Of a stretch of DNA of 38,911 nucleotides, positions 1 to 10,096 are shown in pieces. The stretch is taken from assembly GCA_000934455.1 (NCBI GenBank), contig KN884926.1, forward strand, positions 110,762 through 149,672, read 5' to 3'. The stretch comes from Apostichopus parvimensis. Taxonomy: Eukaryota; Echinodermata; Holothuroidea; Aspidochirotida; Stichopodidae. The translations under genes were made by a program, and so were the position numbers. Positions within the stretch are counted from its first letter, which is position 1; every line of letters starts with the position of its first letter. The notes beneath the pieces are model-generated. The model was given only the letters and a program-made list of their open reading frames with translations, had not been told where the DNA came from and did no database searches.

Positions 1-635
1 TTCTCTGCCTTTTTGTCAGAATATTACACTAAAACAAATGTAAACCTAACAGGTGTGATTATATCACACATTTAGACATGTTTTTTTTTATGAAATGATA
101 TGTTTCAGAATTATTGTTTGTGTCCAGTGCCCATAAATGTATGCTACTCACATTCTCCTGTTATTTTCTGTGTAATAATTCTATACAAATTATGCTCCTT
201 TTATTCTCTACGATATAATTCCATGCCAAAATACTCTTTTTATTCTCTACATAAATATTGTTATGTTGCAAATTGCTATAATGTCAGTTTATATTGTGTG
301 TATGCACTATGCAGCGATAGCAAATGCAAATCCTAGTGTGAGTAGTAGTATGTTGCTATGGTAACCCATTGTATCTCAGTAAAGAACCCTGCATTTTCAA
401 ACAGCCTGAGTGATTACCGATTGGATTAGAGTACCTTGCATATATGCATATTGCTAGTAATACTGCTGTGTATAAACTGTATACTGTACACGTCATGTAC
501 TTAGTGTGTACATATGACAGTAACTCAATGCAACAAGCAATATGGAAAAGGGATTTAAATATCACACAGTCAAAGTTACAAAAGTTTCACACATTGACTA
601 AGATGTACTTCTTTTCTTTTTTTAATTCTGTGTAG
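1..635. other. GAK intron (partial), no gene seen
   Basis: AT-rich sequence upstream of the first recognisable GAK exon. I looked for the preceding exon, which should encode the HRD catalytic loop, and did not find it, so it lies left of the window. Short open frames here have no protein-like composition. The polypyrimidine tract and AG at 615-635 form the acceptor for the next exon. Confidence 0.6.
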
Positions 636-761
636 CTTGAAAACTTGCTGATTAGCTCCAATGGCCTAATAAAACTCTGTGACTTTGGAAGTACAACCAA
701 CAAGTCTCATCAGCCAGACGAAACTTGGACATCTTTGAAGAGGAATGTCGTGGAAGATGAG
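636..761 (+). CDS. GAK: GAK exon 1 (of those visible): kinase DFG segment
   Basis: 42 codons, phase 0 at both ends, with acceptor tgtag and donor gtaatt. It begins with LENLL, the stretch that directly follows HRDLK in NAK kinases, and contains the metal-binding DFG motif (IKLCDFGS). The catalytic Asp of HRD would be in the exon upstream. The activation-loop start that follows resembles GAK. Confidence 0.93.
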
Positions 762-1621
762 GTAATTTGAGATGACCTACTCGATGAAACAATGAAATGA
801 TGTTAATTATTACTAACAAGTATTTTCAAGTTTATATGTGGAATACGTACTCAAATATCTTGAAGAAAAAATACAGAAAAATAATTAATGTAAAGTTAAA
901 TGTAAGAAGGGATAAAGTCACTCAGTCAGTCACTCAGTCAGTCACTCAGTCAGTCAGTCAGTCATTATCCTTATGCTTTAAAACTATCACCCCTAAATGT
1001 TAATGAGAAGGAACCAGAAGAACCATGGTCAGAATGAAAACTCCTCATCGAGCCGGGTGTAAGGCACGGCTCCTGCAGGTTAATTATAATTTTTTTATAG
1101 TAAAACAGATAATAGCAGTTTGGTGAATTGAATGAAGAGGAAGACAGTAGGAAAATGATGAGAGGTTGCTCCAGACCTGGCAAACACACCCTTCCGGGAT
1201 GAACCCTTTTGCTAAGAAAAAAGAAAAATAGTTCCCGGTGTCTGGCTGTTCTCCAGAGGAGGCTTCTGGTGTTTTACTCGCAAGCTCCTGGCTCCAACTC
1301 CCCCCCCCCCCCCTCCCTCAAACAACAAATATGCAGGAGAAAAATGGACTATGAAGAGACTTGAATGTTAAACAAAAGAGCTACCTCAAAGGAGATCTTC
1401 AACCATTAATATTTTCTTGGTACACATGCAACTTGAAGCCTGTTCCTGTAATTATTCACCTAGATATTAGACCCTCTCATCTGCTTACTTTGAAAAGGCG
1501 TGACCTGTAATATAGAAAACTAAAGCAGCTGTTTATTGTGCAACTCACTTGCCACGTAAAGAAAATGAGCACAAATATAATATATATAGTTTATGAATCT
1601 TCATTTCTCAATTTGCGACAG
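762..1621. other. GAK intron with CAGT microsatellite
   Basis: Intron between the DFG and PPE exons. It holds a (CAGT)n/(CACT) microsatellite at 917-964 and a run of C at about 1300-1313. I see nothing coding. The acceptor tract ends at 1621. Confidence 0.6.
917..964. repeat. CAGT/CACT tetranucleotide microsatellite
   Basis: About twelve tetranucleotide units, a mix of cagt and cact, in a GAK intron. The three cactcagtcagt blocks suggest a 12-bp higher-order unit. Confidence 0.9.
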
Positions 1622-1711
1622 ATTTGTTCTCAAACTACTCCCATGTACAGACCGCCAGAAGTATTGGACCTTTACCTTAACTTTCCAATCAACGAGGCAA
1701 TGGACGTGTGG
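1622..1711 (+). CDS. GAK: GAK exon 2: kinase activation segment
   Basis: 30 codons, phase 0/0, donor gtaaga. It carries TTPMYRPPEVLDLY, the NAK version of the activation-segment end (the APE motif is PPE), and ends in DVW at the start of helix F. The fit to GAK is direct. Confidence 0.93.
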
Positions 1712-1869
1712 GTAAGAAGTACATTATGTACATTAATGAGCTAGGAAGGTTGTATCCACTGTACGATGTGGTTACTTTGAATAATGTTTGTCTACAAGGT
1801 TTGAAAACAGAGGACTTAAATACTAATGTACGATGTAGGGTTATCATATTTCTTTGATTATTTCGTTAC

Positions 1870-1920
1870 TAAATGTATATTCAGTTGCAGTCATCTACAA
1901 TTCAAGACTTGTTCAATGAT
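1870..1920. repeat. Diverged copy of the next intron's repeat
   Basis: About 50 bp (tattcagttgcagtcatcta onward to gttcaatgat) match sequence at about 2626-2685 in the next intron, which has one extra inserted stretch. It is a shared dispersed or duplicated segment in two adjacent GAK introns. Confidence 0.6.
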
Positions 1921-2230
1921 CAAATTTTTGGTGGGAAACAGGCTTGACGCAGAATTTCCCGCAGAGCTTGTGGAATTAATATGAGGCCACCAATCATGTT
2001 TGTGTATTGAAATAACTTTTTGTTATGCTTCTGAAATGATCACGTATAGTGATGAATGCTACAATTGTACATTTATTAGTTTGTGTATCATAAAGACAGT
2101 CATATATGCACATCACCAAGACCTTTAGAAAATATAAAAAAATATATTAAAAAAGAGTAGAAAGTCAGGAGCTGTTCCTTGCAATGTCTGCAATTAGTTG
2201 CTTAGTTTTATCTGTTTAACCTTCCAACAG

Positions 2231-2366
2231 GCGTTAGGCTGTACTTTGTTCTTGCTTTGTTACGGCTTCCATCCATTTGAGGACTCTGCCAAGCTTCGCA
2301 TTCTGAATGCTAACTACACCATTCCCGAGACGGACAGGGAGTATGTCGTCCTCCATGATCTAATAC
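2231..2366 (+). CDS. GAK: GAK exon 3: kinase helices F-G
   Basis: 136 nt, enters phase 0 and leaves phase 1. It encodes ALGCTLFLLCYGFHPFEDSA, the GAK/AAK1 helix F segment, then AKLRILNANYTIPE and LHDLIR. Donor cgtaagt. The split Arg codon is completed by the next exon. Confidence 0.94.
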
Positions 2367-2388
2367 GTAAGTATAATACTGTAGGAGG

Positions 2389-2660
2389 AGACTGTCAAAA
2401 TATGTGTTGCTATGGTGAACAACCAATGAGAGTTAGTTATTTGGGTATCCTCTGTTTGGTCGACAGTCTCTGTGTTTATATGTTTAATAATGCATATTCA
2501 GTTGCAGTCATCTGCTGGAGTAGACTGTCACAATATGTGTTGCTATGGTGAACAACCAATGAGAGTTAGTTATTTGGATATTCTCCGTTTGGTTGACAGT
2601 CTCTTTGTTTAGTTCTTTGCTAATGCATATTCAGTTGCAGGTCATCTACAATTCAAGGCT
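2389..2660. repeat. Two-copy tandem repeat, period 133 bp
   Basis: Copy 1 starts about 23 nt inside the intron after exon 3 and copy 2 starts at 2522. Shared landmarks are actgtcaaaatatgtgttgc and ggtgaacaaccaatgagagt. The copies differ at only a few sites apart from a short indel. The downstream end matches 1870-1920 in the previous intron. Confidence 0.9.
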
Positions 2661-3474
2661 ACTCAGTGACATTGTCAATGATTTCTCATCTTACTTTAAA
2701 AGGTAGCATTTAGCATTTGGTCGTCAGGTTTGAGGCAAATTGTACCAAACCTAGAGAGCAAATGCTCAAAGTTAGATGGATCAAAACCAGGACAGTATTC
2801 TAGATTTGTCATCATCTGTGAAGTGGGATGAAATTAATGATTCCATTTGACACCTTTTCATTTTAAGTATTAAGCATGTGCATCTAGTATTTAGACTGAA
2901 ATTGAAGTAGCCAAGTCCTAAATTTATTGAAACTACACTGTTAATTGACACAAAAATCTGCCACCGTAGTTGGAGTTTAGAACGGCGAGAAATTAAATTA
3001 AATAAAACTTCAGAAGTTGGTGCATGAAAATAGACAGTATCATATTAAATTTGTGGGACACAAAAACTTAACATTTCGACATTTGGGAGAAGCCCAAATG
3101 ATTGCGACCCTATGGATCTCTTGCTCTGATGCAAGCATAATCTTCCAATTGCATTGCTTATTCAAAGTTATTCAGAGCTAAAACTAAATTTAAAATGTTT
3201 TAACAGTAGACTTAATCAAGTCTGTTACCAGAGCAACGTATGCAACATTTGAATGATAACTAGTGCTACCTTTGTCTATCAAATGTTAGAGAATTCTTTC
3301 CTCAGAGGGATATTCCCATTTCTTTTACTGAGTTGATAAAAGTTGTTTTCTGCACAGGTTGCTCCCTACACAAGTTGTTCCCCTCACAGTAGACTTGATC
3401 AAGTTTTTTTAAACGAGAGCAAAATATGCGACACAGAGGATGTATCAGTACTGCCTCTTTGTTCTGTTTGACAG

Positions 3475-3645
3475 GTGCAATGCTTCAGGTTAATCCCAAC
3501 GACAGACCTCCTCTGACAGTCATCTTGGCGCAGCTTCAAGAGATTGGGGCTGCCAGAGGAGTGACCATGAAGACCCCCCTGAAGATAGCTCAGGACACTC
3601 CGGACAGGAACACAGATGTACCGAGGGTGAGACAAGATGCCCAAG
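3475..3645 (+). CDS. GAK: GAK exon 4: end of kinase domain
   Basis: 171 nt, enters phase 1 and leaves phase 1. It encodes AMLQVNPNDRPPL, whose Arg is the helix I Arg that pairs with the PPE Glu, and then AQLQEIGAARGV, the conserved C-terminal end of the GAK kinase domain. It is followed by the start of the linker to the PTEN-like domain. Confidence 0.94.
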
Positions 3646-4525
3646 GTGAGGTTTATGCCATACTGCAATATTTTGCCTGCTCGTTGTTCACGCTACTGGA
3701 ATGATTGTAAATATTTTGAGCAGGGGTCTCTGGTAGATCTCACCGCTGTAGTGTGTTTTTTGCACGTTGGTAAATATCTTATGTAACACTATGGTTTCCA
3801 TTTTTCTGGAAAATAGAAATCAGAACTCTAAATTCGCCCTGGCCCCCCCCCCCAAATAATAAAAAAAAATGCGTGCATGAGCACTCCTTTATTGTCACAG
3901 TATTATGGTAAAGCTTAATTTAAGAATATATATCCTACAGAAAATGCATTTACCATGAAGAAATGAGCACACTTCCAAGGCTTATGCCCTTCACAAAAAC
4001 AATATTTTTCTTATGGATACCTCCTAGCCAGGGTGTGGATGATTGGTTGAAAGAGCAAAGGAAAGGATGCATAGTCAGTGGTTTCATTAACTGAATATAG
4101 AACTTTGATGCAAGCAGGCCCATGTTTACAAACCATTGATCCAGCTTGTTTGGGGAGGAGGATAATTTGAAGTTTACAAAAGAAAGGATTGAATTTAAGG
4201 GTGAGAAGATATTGAAGAAAAAGGAAGTTGGTTGTGAACAGGAATTGAGTCAGTGTGTGGGGGTGGGGGGGTGGGGGTTTGGGCACAGTTGGGCACTGTG
4301 GGGGGAGGGGAAGAGATGGGCACAGCGGGGTTAAACTCTAACAGTCACCAATTTCTGCAAATTAGACAGATAGGGCAGTGCATGGTTTTGAGTGGTGACA
4401 AGTATTTTCTTTGGTAAGTACTCAAACCACTAAATTGTGTGGAAGTTATGACATCAAATTTCACTGTCCCATTCAGTGGTTCTGCTACTGTAACGTCCGG
4501 ACTCTCACACTCTCAATACCTTCAG
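3646..4525. other. GAK intron with G-rich tract
   Basis: No exon is seen. It holds a C run near 3842-3853 and a very G-rich stretch at about 4256-4310. Confidence 0.55.
4256..4310 (+). repeat. G-rich low-complexity tract
   Basis: Several runs of three to seven G in about 55 bp on the transcribed-sense strand, separated by single T or short spacers. The pattern could form a G-quadruplex in the GAK pre-mRNA (inference). Confidence 0.6.
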
Positions 4526-4652
4526 ATCCAGCAGCCGACAGTGCTGATGCACAGGACGCCGGTAACTTCTTTGGGATGGTGAAAGGAGGGGCAGGCAACT
4601 TCTTCAGGAATGTGAAGGACACAACCAGTAAAGTGGCTCAGTCAGTGGCTAG
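4526..4652 (+). CDS. GAK: GAK exon 5: kinase-PTEN linker
   Basis: 127 nt, phase 1 in and phase 2 out. It encodes an Asp/Ala-rich linker and then GGAGNFFRNVKDTTSKVAQS, the lead into the PTEN-like domain that matches GAK/auxilin. Acceptor ccttcag, donor gtaaag. Confidence 0.92.
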
Positions 4653-5175
4653 GTAAAGTATTTAATGAATTTGTATGCTGCCCTCTAATATGCTATGTTT
4701 GTTATGTAATGCTTTTGACTGCTAATATGAGACAATGGACATCGGATGCTTAACACTTGTGGCCGCACATGTACCGTTTTCTTGTTATGTTTTTGGGGGT
4801 TTGGAGCTTGCTCTTGTAATGTTTAGACTGTTCTGGTACAGTTTATCTGTATTAAGCCATTTTAGTATGGTGTCTTGTCACAGTCTTTTTGTTTACAAGG
4901 ATTCTATTGGTCAGGGTAGAAAATATTTCATATCATATGTTAAGAGATTTCATCAGATATGGTAAACACTGGAAGGCTGAATTTTTAGGATCATTTTGTT
5001 TACTGAATTGAAGTAAGAGTTAGGGTGGAGGTTAGAGGAGGGGAAGGACTACTGATTAACTCTTTGAGTGGTGAGGGATGGGCACAGGGCACCGAACGCT
5101 GCAGAAAATTAATAGGAAGAAGATACTCATCGCTTTGGTTGAAAATTTGCCAACTGTTAGCAGGTAGTTTATCAT

Positions 5176-5210
5176 TGGGGGGGGGGAGGTGAGGGCAGGG
5201 GGGTGAGGGA
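5176..5210 (+). repeat. G-rich low-complexity tract
   Basis: A run of ten G followed by further G-runs separated by A or T, about 125 nt upstream of the exon 6 acceptor. Confidence 0.7.
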
Positions 5211-5336
5211 ATTTTAAAGTTATTAATCAACTTCAAGATGTCTTTTCAGACTTTCTGTCTCATATAAGCACTGCACAATGTCTAGCCATACAACTGCATC
5301 ACAATATTCCAATTCCCTCTCCTCTTCCTATTGTAG

Positions 5337-5535
5337 CTATGCGAAAGCTGATCTGGATCTCTCGTACTTAACGTCTCGCATAGTCGTGATGTCGTATCCA
5401 TCGGACGGCATCGAGTCTGCATACAAACATCACATCGACGACGTCAGGAACTACTTAACATCCAAACATGGAGGGCGCTATTACGTCTTCAACTTGACGC
5501 AGAAGAAGTATCGTTCTGAAAAATTTGACAAAAGA
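5337..5535 (+). CDS. GAK: GAK exon 6: PTEN-like domain, N-terminal part
   Basis: 199 nt, phase 2 in, phase 0 out. It encodes YAKADLDLSYLTSRIVVMSY, the hallmark start of the auxilin/GAK PTEN-like domain, and then GIESAYKHHIDDVRNYL and YYVFNLTQKKY. Acceptor ttgtag, donor gtaagt. Confidence 0.95.
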
Positions 5536-6079
5536 GTAAGTAATTCTTAATCATGTGAGAAGAAATGAAAAGGAAACCTCTATTTTCAATCGTTTGATGT
5601 TTGCAATTTTCAAAATTTTCCTTGTGCTATCTAAAGGCATCTTAGTGTTTAATTCATTTTCATGGTCTTGTTCATTAGAAATTTCTGTAAGTATGGGAGG
5701 ATTCTGTAAGCCAGGGTAGAAATTAGTCCATATCTCTAGCTAGAGGATTAATCAGATCTACTAAGTATGGATAGTTTGATTTTTAAGATTTTATTACAAA
5801 TTTTCCCATACATAGGGATGTTAAAAATTGGCTGCTAGAACTGTTTTTGAAAAATATGGAGAATATAAAGTTAACTTTTGATGTTTTTTGTTGGACATAA
5901 AATCATGAACAGACACTTAAGCACTTAAGCAGTGCTGTAAAACCTCTCCTGGAATTTTTGTTTTGCTACAAAATTTTTATGATTGTGAACTTAATATTCT
6001 TCTTTGATTCTATGAGTGTATGTAAACATGCACTGGGATGTATGTATAAACTTGTCACTCTGTACAAATATTTTCACAG

Positions 6080-6202
6080 GTACTTGATTGTGGTTGGCCG
6101 ACCAAGAAGGCACCAACGTTGGCTTTATTGTACACAGTTTGCAGGAACATGTATCTTTGGCTACAGAAGGATCCACAGAATGTCTGCATAGTCCACTGTA
6201 CG
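6080..6202 (+). CDS. GAK: GAK exon 7: PTEN-like domain up to HC of the P-loop
   Basis: 41 codons, phase 0/0. It encodes LDCGWPTKKAPTLALLYTVC, then LWLQKDPQNVCIVHCT. The final HC aligns with the His-Cys that opens the phosphatase signature loop. Acceptor ttttcacag, donor acg/gtaaga. Its 3' end and donor have been tandemly copied downstream (separate entry). Confidence 0.95.
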
Positions 6203-6720
6203 GTAAGAATTGTACATAGTAAGCCATAACAGGTGATTTTGGCTACAAAAGGATCCACAGAAGTCTGCATAGTTCACTGTACGGTAAGAATTGTACATAG
6301 TAAGCCATAACATGTGATTTTGGCTACAGGAGACTTCACAGGACTTTTATGCTTAAAGAAGTTCATACAGAATGTCTGCATAGTCCACTGTACGGTAAGA
6401 ATTGTACATAGTAAGCCCTAACATGTATCTTTGGCTACAGAAGCACATACAGAATGTCTGCATAGTCCACTGTACGGTAAGAATTGTACACAGTAAACCC
6501 TAACATGTGAGTTTGGCTACAGAGGACTTCACAGGACTTTTATGCTTAAAGATGTACATACAGAATGTCTGCATAGTCCACTGTATAGATTGTACACAGT
6601 AAGCCCTAACATGTGTTTTACCAAGGACCCATTGAATGTCTGCATAGTTTACTGTAATTTAAGAATTATACTCAGTAAACCCTAACATGTGCTTTTGTCT
6701 ACAGATGTAACCTGTACGGA
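6163..6720 (+). repeat. Minisatellite copying the exon 7 end and donor
   Basis: Six recognisable units, and perhaps a seventh degraded one near 6694-6720. Each holds ggctacag(a/g), cagaatgtctgcatagtcca, ctgtacggtaagaattgtac and agtaagcc(c/a)taacatgt. The genuine donor is at 6203. Intact acg/gtaaga donors recur at 6284, 6395 and 6477, and units five and six have lost theirs. Spacings are 81, 111 and 82 bp; longer units carry an added segment gacttttatgcttaaag. The copied segment is partly coding, so the array grew from the exon-intron border. Confidence 0.95.
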
Positions 6721-7092
6721 ACGTATGGCTAGCTTCTTTTTACTGAAAGAGTTTACATGGAATGTTAGCCTGTAATTAACTGCACAGTGATAAACTTTAA
6801 AACTTGATGTCATGCTTCCTTCCTGTGGATGCTGCTAAGAATTGTGTTGTGGTGCAAATCTTGTTTTGATATTTACTTACGGTTAGACGAAGATAATTTG
6901 TAATATTATTGTAATTTCATGACTCTTAGTCACTAACTGCCATGGATGAAACAATAAGTTTCCTGCGATAGCAGCCATATATCTCTACTTCCTAGAAGTA
7001 TCCCTGTTTATACATCTGGTCACATCTGTTGTTTTTAGTTATCATTACTCTGACAGCCATTTTACAGTGATTCTCTCTCTGTTCTGTTTCAG

Positions 7093-7226
7093 GATGGGAA
7101 GGCCTCATCAGCTACAGTCGTTTGTTCTTTTCTGTCCTTCTGCCGGCTCTTCCAATCCACAGAGGCCAGTCTCTATCACTTTATAGTAGCCCGCGGCCCT
7201 CCATCCATCAGTCCATCACAAAAGAG
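7093..7226 (+). CDS. GAK: GAK exon 8: PTEN-like domain, rest of P-loop
   Basis: 134 nt, phase 0 in, phase 2 out. It starts DGKASSATVVCSFLSFCRLF, so the joined signature is HC-T-D-G-K-A-S. The position that holds the catalytic Arg in PTEN (CX5R) is Ser here, and Ala in vertebrate GAK. The domain should therefore be catalytically dead and serve in lipid binding. Then STEASLYHFIVARGPPSISP, as in GAK. Confidence 0.95.
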
Positions 7227-7407
7227 GTAAAGTCAGGTTCTGTTCCATGTTTAAAATACTTCTCTTGCTTTTTCATCTCCCATCAACATTTTATGAAAAA
7301 CAATTAAAATGCATTTTTCACCTGGCAACTCAGCTGAGAAGACACTGTTCATTGTCTGCTTTGAATTTTTCTCACGTGTGACATTTCTCCCTTTTTTTTG
7401 CTGTCAG

Positions 7408-7524
7408 ATATATGGACTACATCAGGAAGATGTTGGCTCCAGAGAAACCAATTGCACCTCATAAAAACATTATCTTTCTGAAAAGACTTAACCTCCTACC
7501 AGTTCCATTGTACAACAAACAGAG
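7408..7524 (+). CDS. GAK: GAK exon 9: PTEN-C2 junction
   Basis: 117 nt, phase 2/2. It encodes RYMDYIRKMLAPEKPIAPHK, then LNLLPVPLYNKQ, which leads into the C2 domain. The YM(D/E)Y segment and the PVPL(Y/F) strand match GAK. Acceptor ctgtcag, donor gtaaca. Confidence 0.94.
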
Positions 7525-8093
7525 GTAACAGTCGTAATCAATTTGTTTGTGTTTACTCCATAACTTCCTGTGAGAGACCAATAAAAACCCAACAGTCTGC
7601 TTAAGGCTATGTATAAAAATTAAGAGGGCAGACGTTTTGATCATAGCAGCATCTACAGGAGCATCCCTGACAGAATGACAAAACATACTCAGTTATAGGA
7701 ATGGAAAGGACACACTGGTTAATTGGTGAGGCAAAATAAATTGATAAAATAAGTAAGCTGTTGGAGTAGGAAGACATTCGAAAACATTAGAAAGATAATG
7801 AGAATATGAAAGGACTCTAAGAGATAATACAGGAGGCAAAAAAAAAATGGAAAAGAAATTAAAAAGTGAAAAAGAGTGAAGGAACAAAGCAGGATAAAGG
7901 GAAAGATGAAAAGTATGTTTTTGTCTGGATAGGTAACTTTAGAAGAGTTTTTAAAAAAAAAAGGTAAAATTGCTGGTTCGTATCCGTATATTAATATCGT
8001 TCCTTTCTTTGTTTAAATAAAATGCACTAATGAATTGTAAAAATAATGAATAAAATGAATGTGTTTATATTTTGTTTGCTTTAACTATTGTAG
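7525..8093. other. GAK intron, A-rich, nothing recognised
   Basis: A-rich on the + strand with several short poly(A) runs. A tRNA B-box-like ggttcgtatcc occurs at 7975-7985, with no clear A box or SINE body. Confidence 0.5.
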
Positions 8094-8174
8094 AAGTGGA
8101 TGTCGTCCATTCTGTGAAGTGTATCAAGGAGAGGAGAGAATTCTATCCACATCACAAGAATATGAGAAAATGAG
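8094..8174 (+). CDS. GAK: GAK exon 10: C2 domain
   Basis: 81 nt, phase 2/2. It encodes SGCRPFCEVYQGEERILSTS then EYEKM. The SGCRPFCEVY stretch is the conserved C2 core of GAK/auxilin. Confidence 0.94.
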
Positions 8175-9368
8175 GTAAACAATCCAATTATGCTATTATT
8201 AATGAGGTCACATGATCATGTGTGGTTCACTTGAGTAGTGGGATTAGCATGTTAATAATACTGTACAATGCATTGGCCAGGCAAGTCCCATAGGGAATAA
8301 TTTCAACCCATATCGCATTGCAAAAAATGCTGTGCCAAAATGGGCATATTGGTACCCAAGTTCTAAGATATATTATTATCCACAGGAACCAACGTAATTT
8401 AGACTATTTCATGAGAAATAAAACTGATAAAACCTGAGAAAATGCAACATGAAATGTGAAAACTAAAAGATTCCTTGTCCTGTAATTGGTAAGGCATGTA
8501 TGTCCTTTGAAACTAAGCACTTCAGTGTTAAAGCCGAAAATTCAAGATGTGTCCATTACTCTGTTCAATGCATATGGTGGGGGGGGGGAGGGGAGAGGGA
8601 GGGGGATCCAAATTTGTAGCAGACAATATTGTGCAAAAATGATGCATACACATTATGCTATAAAATGGAAACCAGGATTGGGCTCAATTTTCAAGTTGGT
8701 CAAATCACAAAGGACAATGATAGTATCAGGAATGTATTCTGTATTCAAATGACAGAAATTTTTCACAAGGCGTGAAGAAGCAAAGAAACAATGAAAGACC
8801 CTGTTGCTGTTTGTTAGATTAGATGAGATTAGATTAGATTAGATCAGATCAGACCAGATCAGATCAGATTTCCCAAATAATGCAGAAAATATTGCTATGT
8901 ATAATATTGGGAATTAGGAAAGCTGAAATTATATGACGACTAGCACAGAAAGTCAAATTCAGATTCTAGACGAACATAATTATTCTCCTAAAATTATTTT
9001 TGTACAATGACTTTTTTTAAAATTCCAATTTTGCTCAAATCATAAGGATAAGCTTTGATCTATCTTCATTTAGTTGTTAGTCTTCAGCTCATGCCGACTT
9101 GATGCTGCTGGTTTGATTTACGAAAACCAGAAAATATGACCAGATCACCCCAGTTTAGAGAGAATAACATTGGCTGCCAAATTGTGCCAATTCGCAGATT
9201 CTAAATTTAACATATATTTTGGAAAGATTTTGCATGGCGTGGTGCCAGCTGAACTTTTTCCATTTCTCTTTTTACTGTGAAAAAGCGGTTTCAGATAGTC
9301 TCTTTTGTGAAGCACTATCCAATTATATTAAAATTCTTCTTCTTAATAATTGTTATTATGATTATTAG
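8175..9368. other. GAK intron with simple repeats
   Basis: No exon seen. It holds a G-rich tract at 8578-8606 and a GATTA/GATCA pentanucleotide array at about 8815-8870. Confidence 0.6.
8815..8870. repeat. GATTA to GATCA pentanucleotide array
   Basis: About eleven 5-bp units. The left half reads agatt and the right half agatc, so one variant seems to have spread through half of the array. Confidence 0.85.
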
Positions 9369-9486
9369 GGGCTTTGAGGTTGAAGACGGAACAGCATTTG
9401 TCGATCTGAACACCACCATCGCTGGTGATGTCACCATCATTGTATACCACGCCAGGTCAACGTTTGGTGGCCGAGTCCAAGGAAAG
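9369..9486 (+). CDS. GAK: GAK exon 11: C2 domain
   Basis: 118 nt, phase 2 in, phase 0 out. It encodes RGFEVEDGTAFVDLNTTIAG, then DVTIIVYHARSTFGGRVQGK, which is near-diagnostic for the GAK C2 domain. Acceptor attattag is weak in pyrimidines, donor gtatga. Confidence 0.94.
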
Positions 9487-10016
9487 GTATGATCCAAGTA
9501 AATCACACAGAATTGTTTTGGAGTCAATCCATTCTGTTATAGATGTGTCTGCCTTGACAAAAAGAAAAAATATTATGTCACATCGGTATCACATGTAATG
9601 TAACTCATAGAGGTCATATTTGTAGTATGTAGGTATAATAGCTTTGTAATGTATTATTTGTTATTGACTTAATTTGATTAATTTCTTCCAGTTTCACCGT
9701 GCCTTTATGGCACAAGTGCAAAATATAATTTGTACATCCATCATATGCCTCCTGGATCCTTATTTAGACACACAGTGACATAGTTTTGCATTTGGTCTAA
9801 AAAGTTTTGCCCAACCTACTTTCAAAGCTATTTTAACGAAGTGAAGTTTAGTCAGAGACTTCTTGATGAAGTTGATTCCATCAATATCTCGTGGCACAGA
9901 CACTTTACCTATTAGATTTATTGATATGTAGAATGCAAATGAAAAGACATCACTTAGTTAATGTTTAGAGTTGGTTATAAACGTGCGTGACAAGATTCCA
10001 TCTCCATCTGTTTTAG
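9487..10016. other. GAK intron, nothing recognised
   Basis: Plain AT-rich intron with no repeat or open frame that I can support. Confidence 0.5.
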
Positions 10017-10096
10017 GTCACTGCTCTTCGAATGTTCCAGCTACAGTTCCACACTGGGTTTGTAAATCCTGGAGACAAACAGATATGCATCAAAAA
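10017..10096 (+). CDS. GAK: GAK exon 12: C2 domain
   Basis: 80 nt, phase 0 in, phase 2 out. It encodes VTALRMFQLQFHTGFVNPGD. The MFQ(I/L)QFHTGF strand matches GAK. Acceptor ttttag, donor gtgagt. Confidence 0.94.

Larger units (their letters stand above)
4905..5800. repeat. Dispersed intronic repeat pair (4905-4995, 5706-5800)
   Basis: Two diverged, same-strand segments of about 90 bp in adjacent GAK introns. Both read (t/c)cagggtagaaa, then catat, agag, atcagat and end in tttttag/tttttaag. The span given covers both copies; exon 6 lies between them. Similarity is moderate, by eye only. Confidence 0.45.

Noticed and set aside
917..964. Possible CRISPR-like or regulatory array
   Set aside because: Simple tetranucleotide microsatellite in a eukaryotic intron; no spacer structure.
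7975..7985. tRNA gene or SINE from a B-box-like word
   Set aside because: No A box at the right distance, no cloverleaf, and no SINE body or tail.
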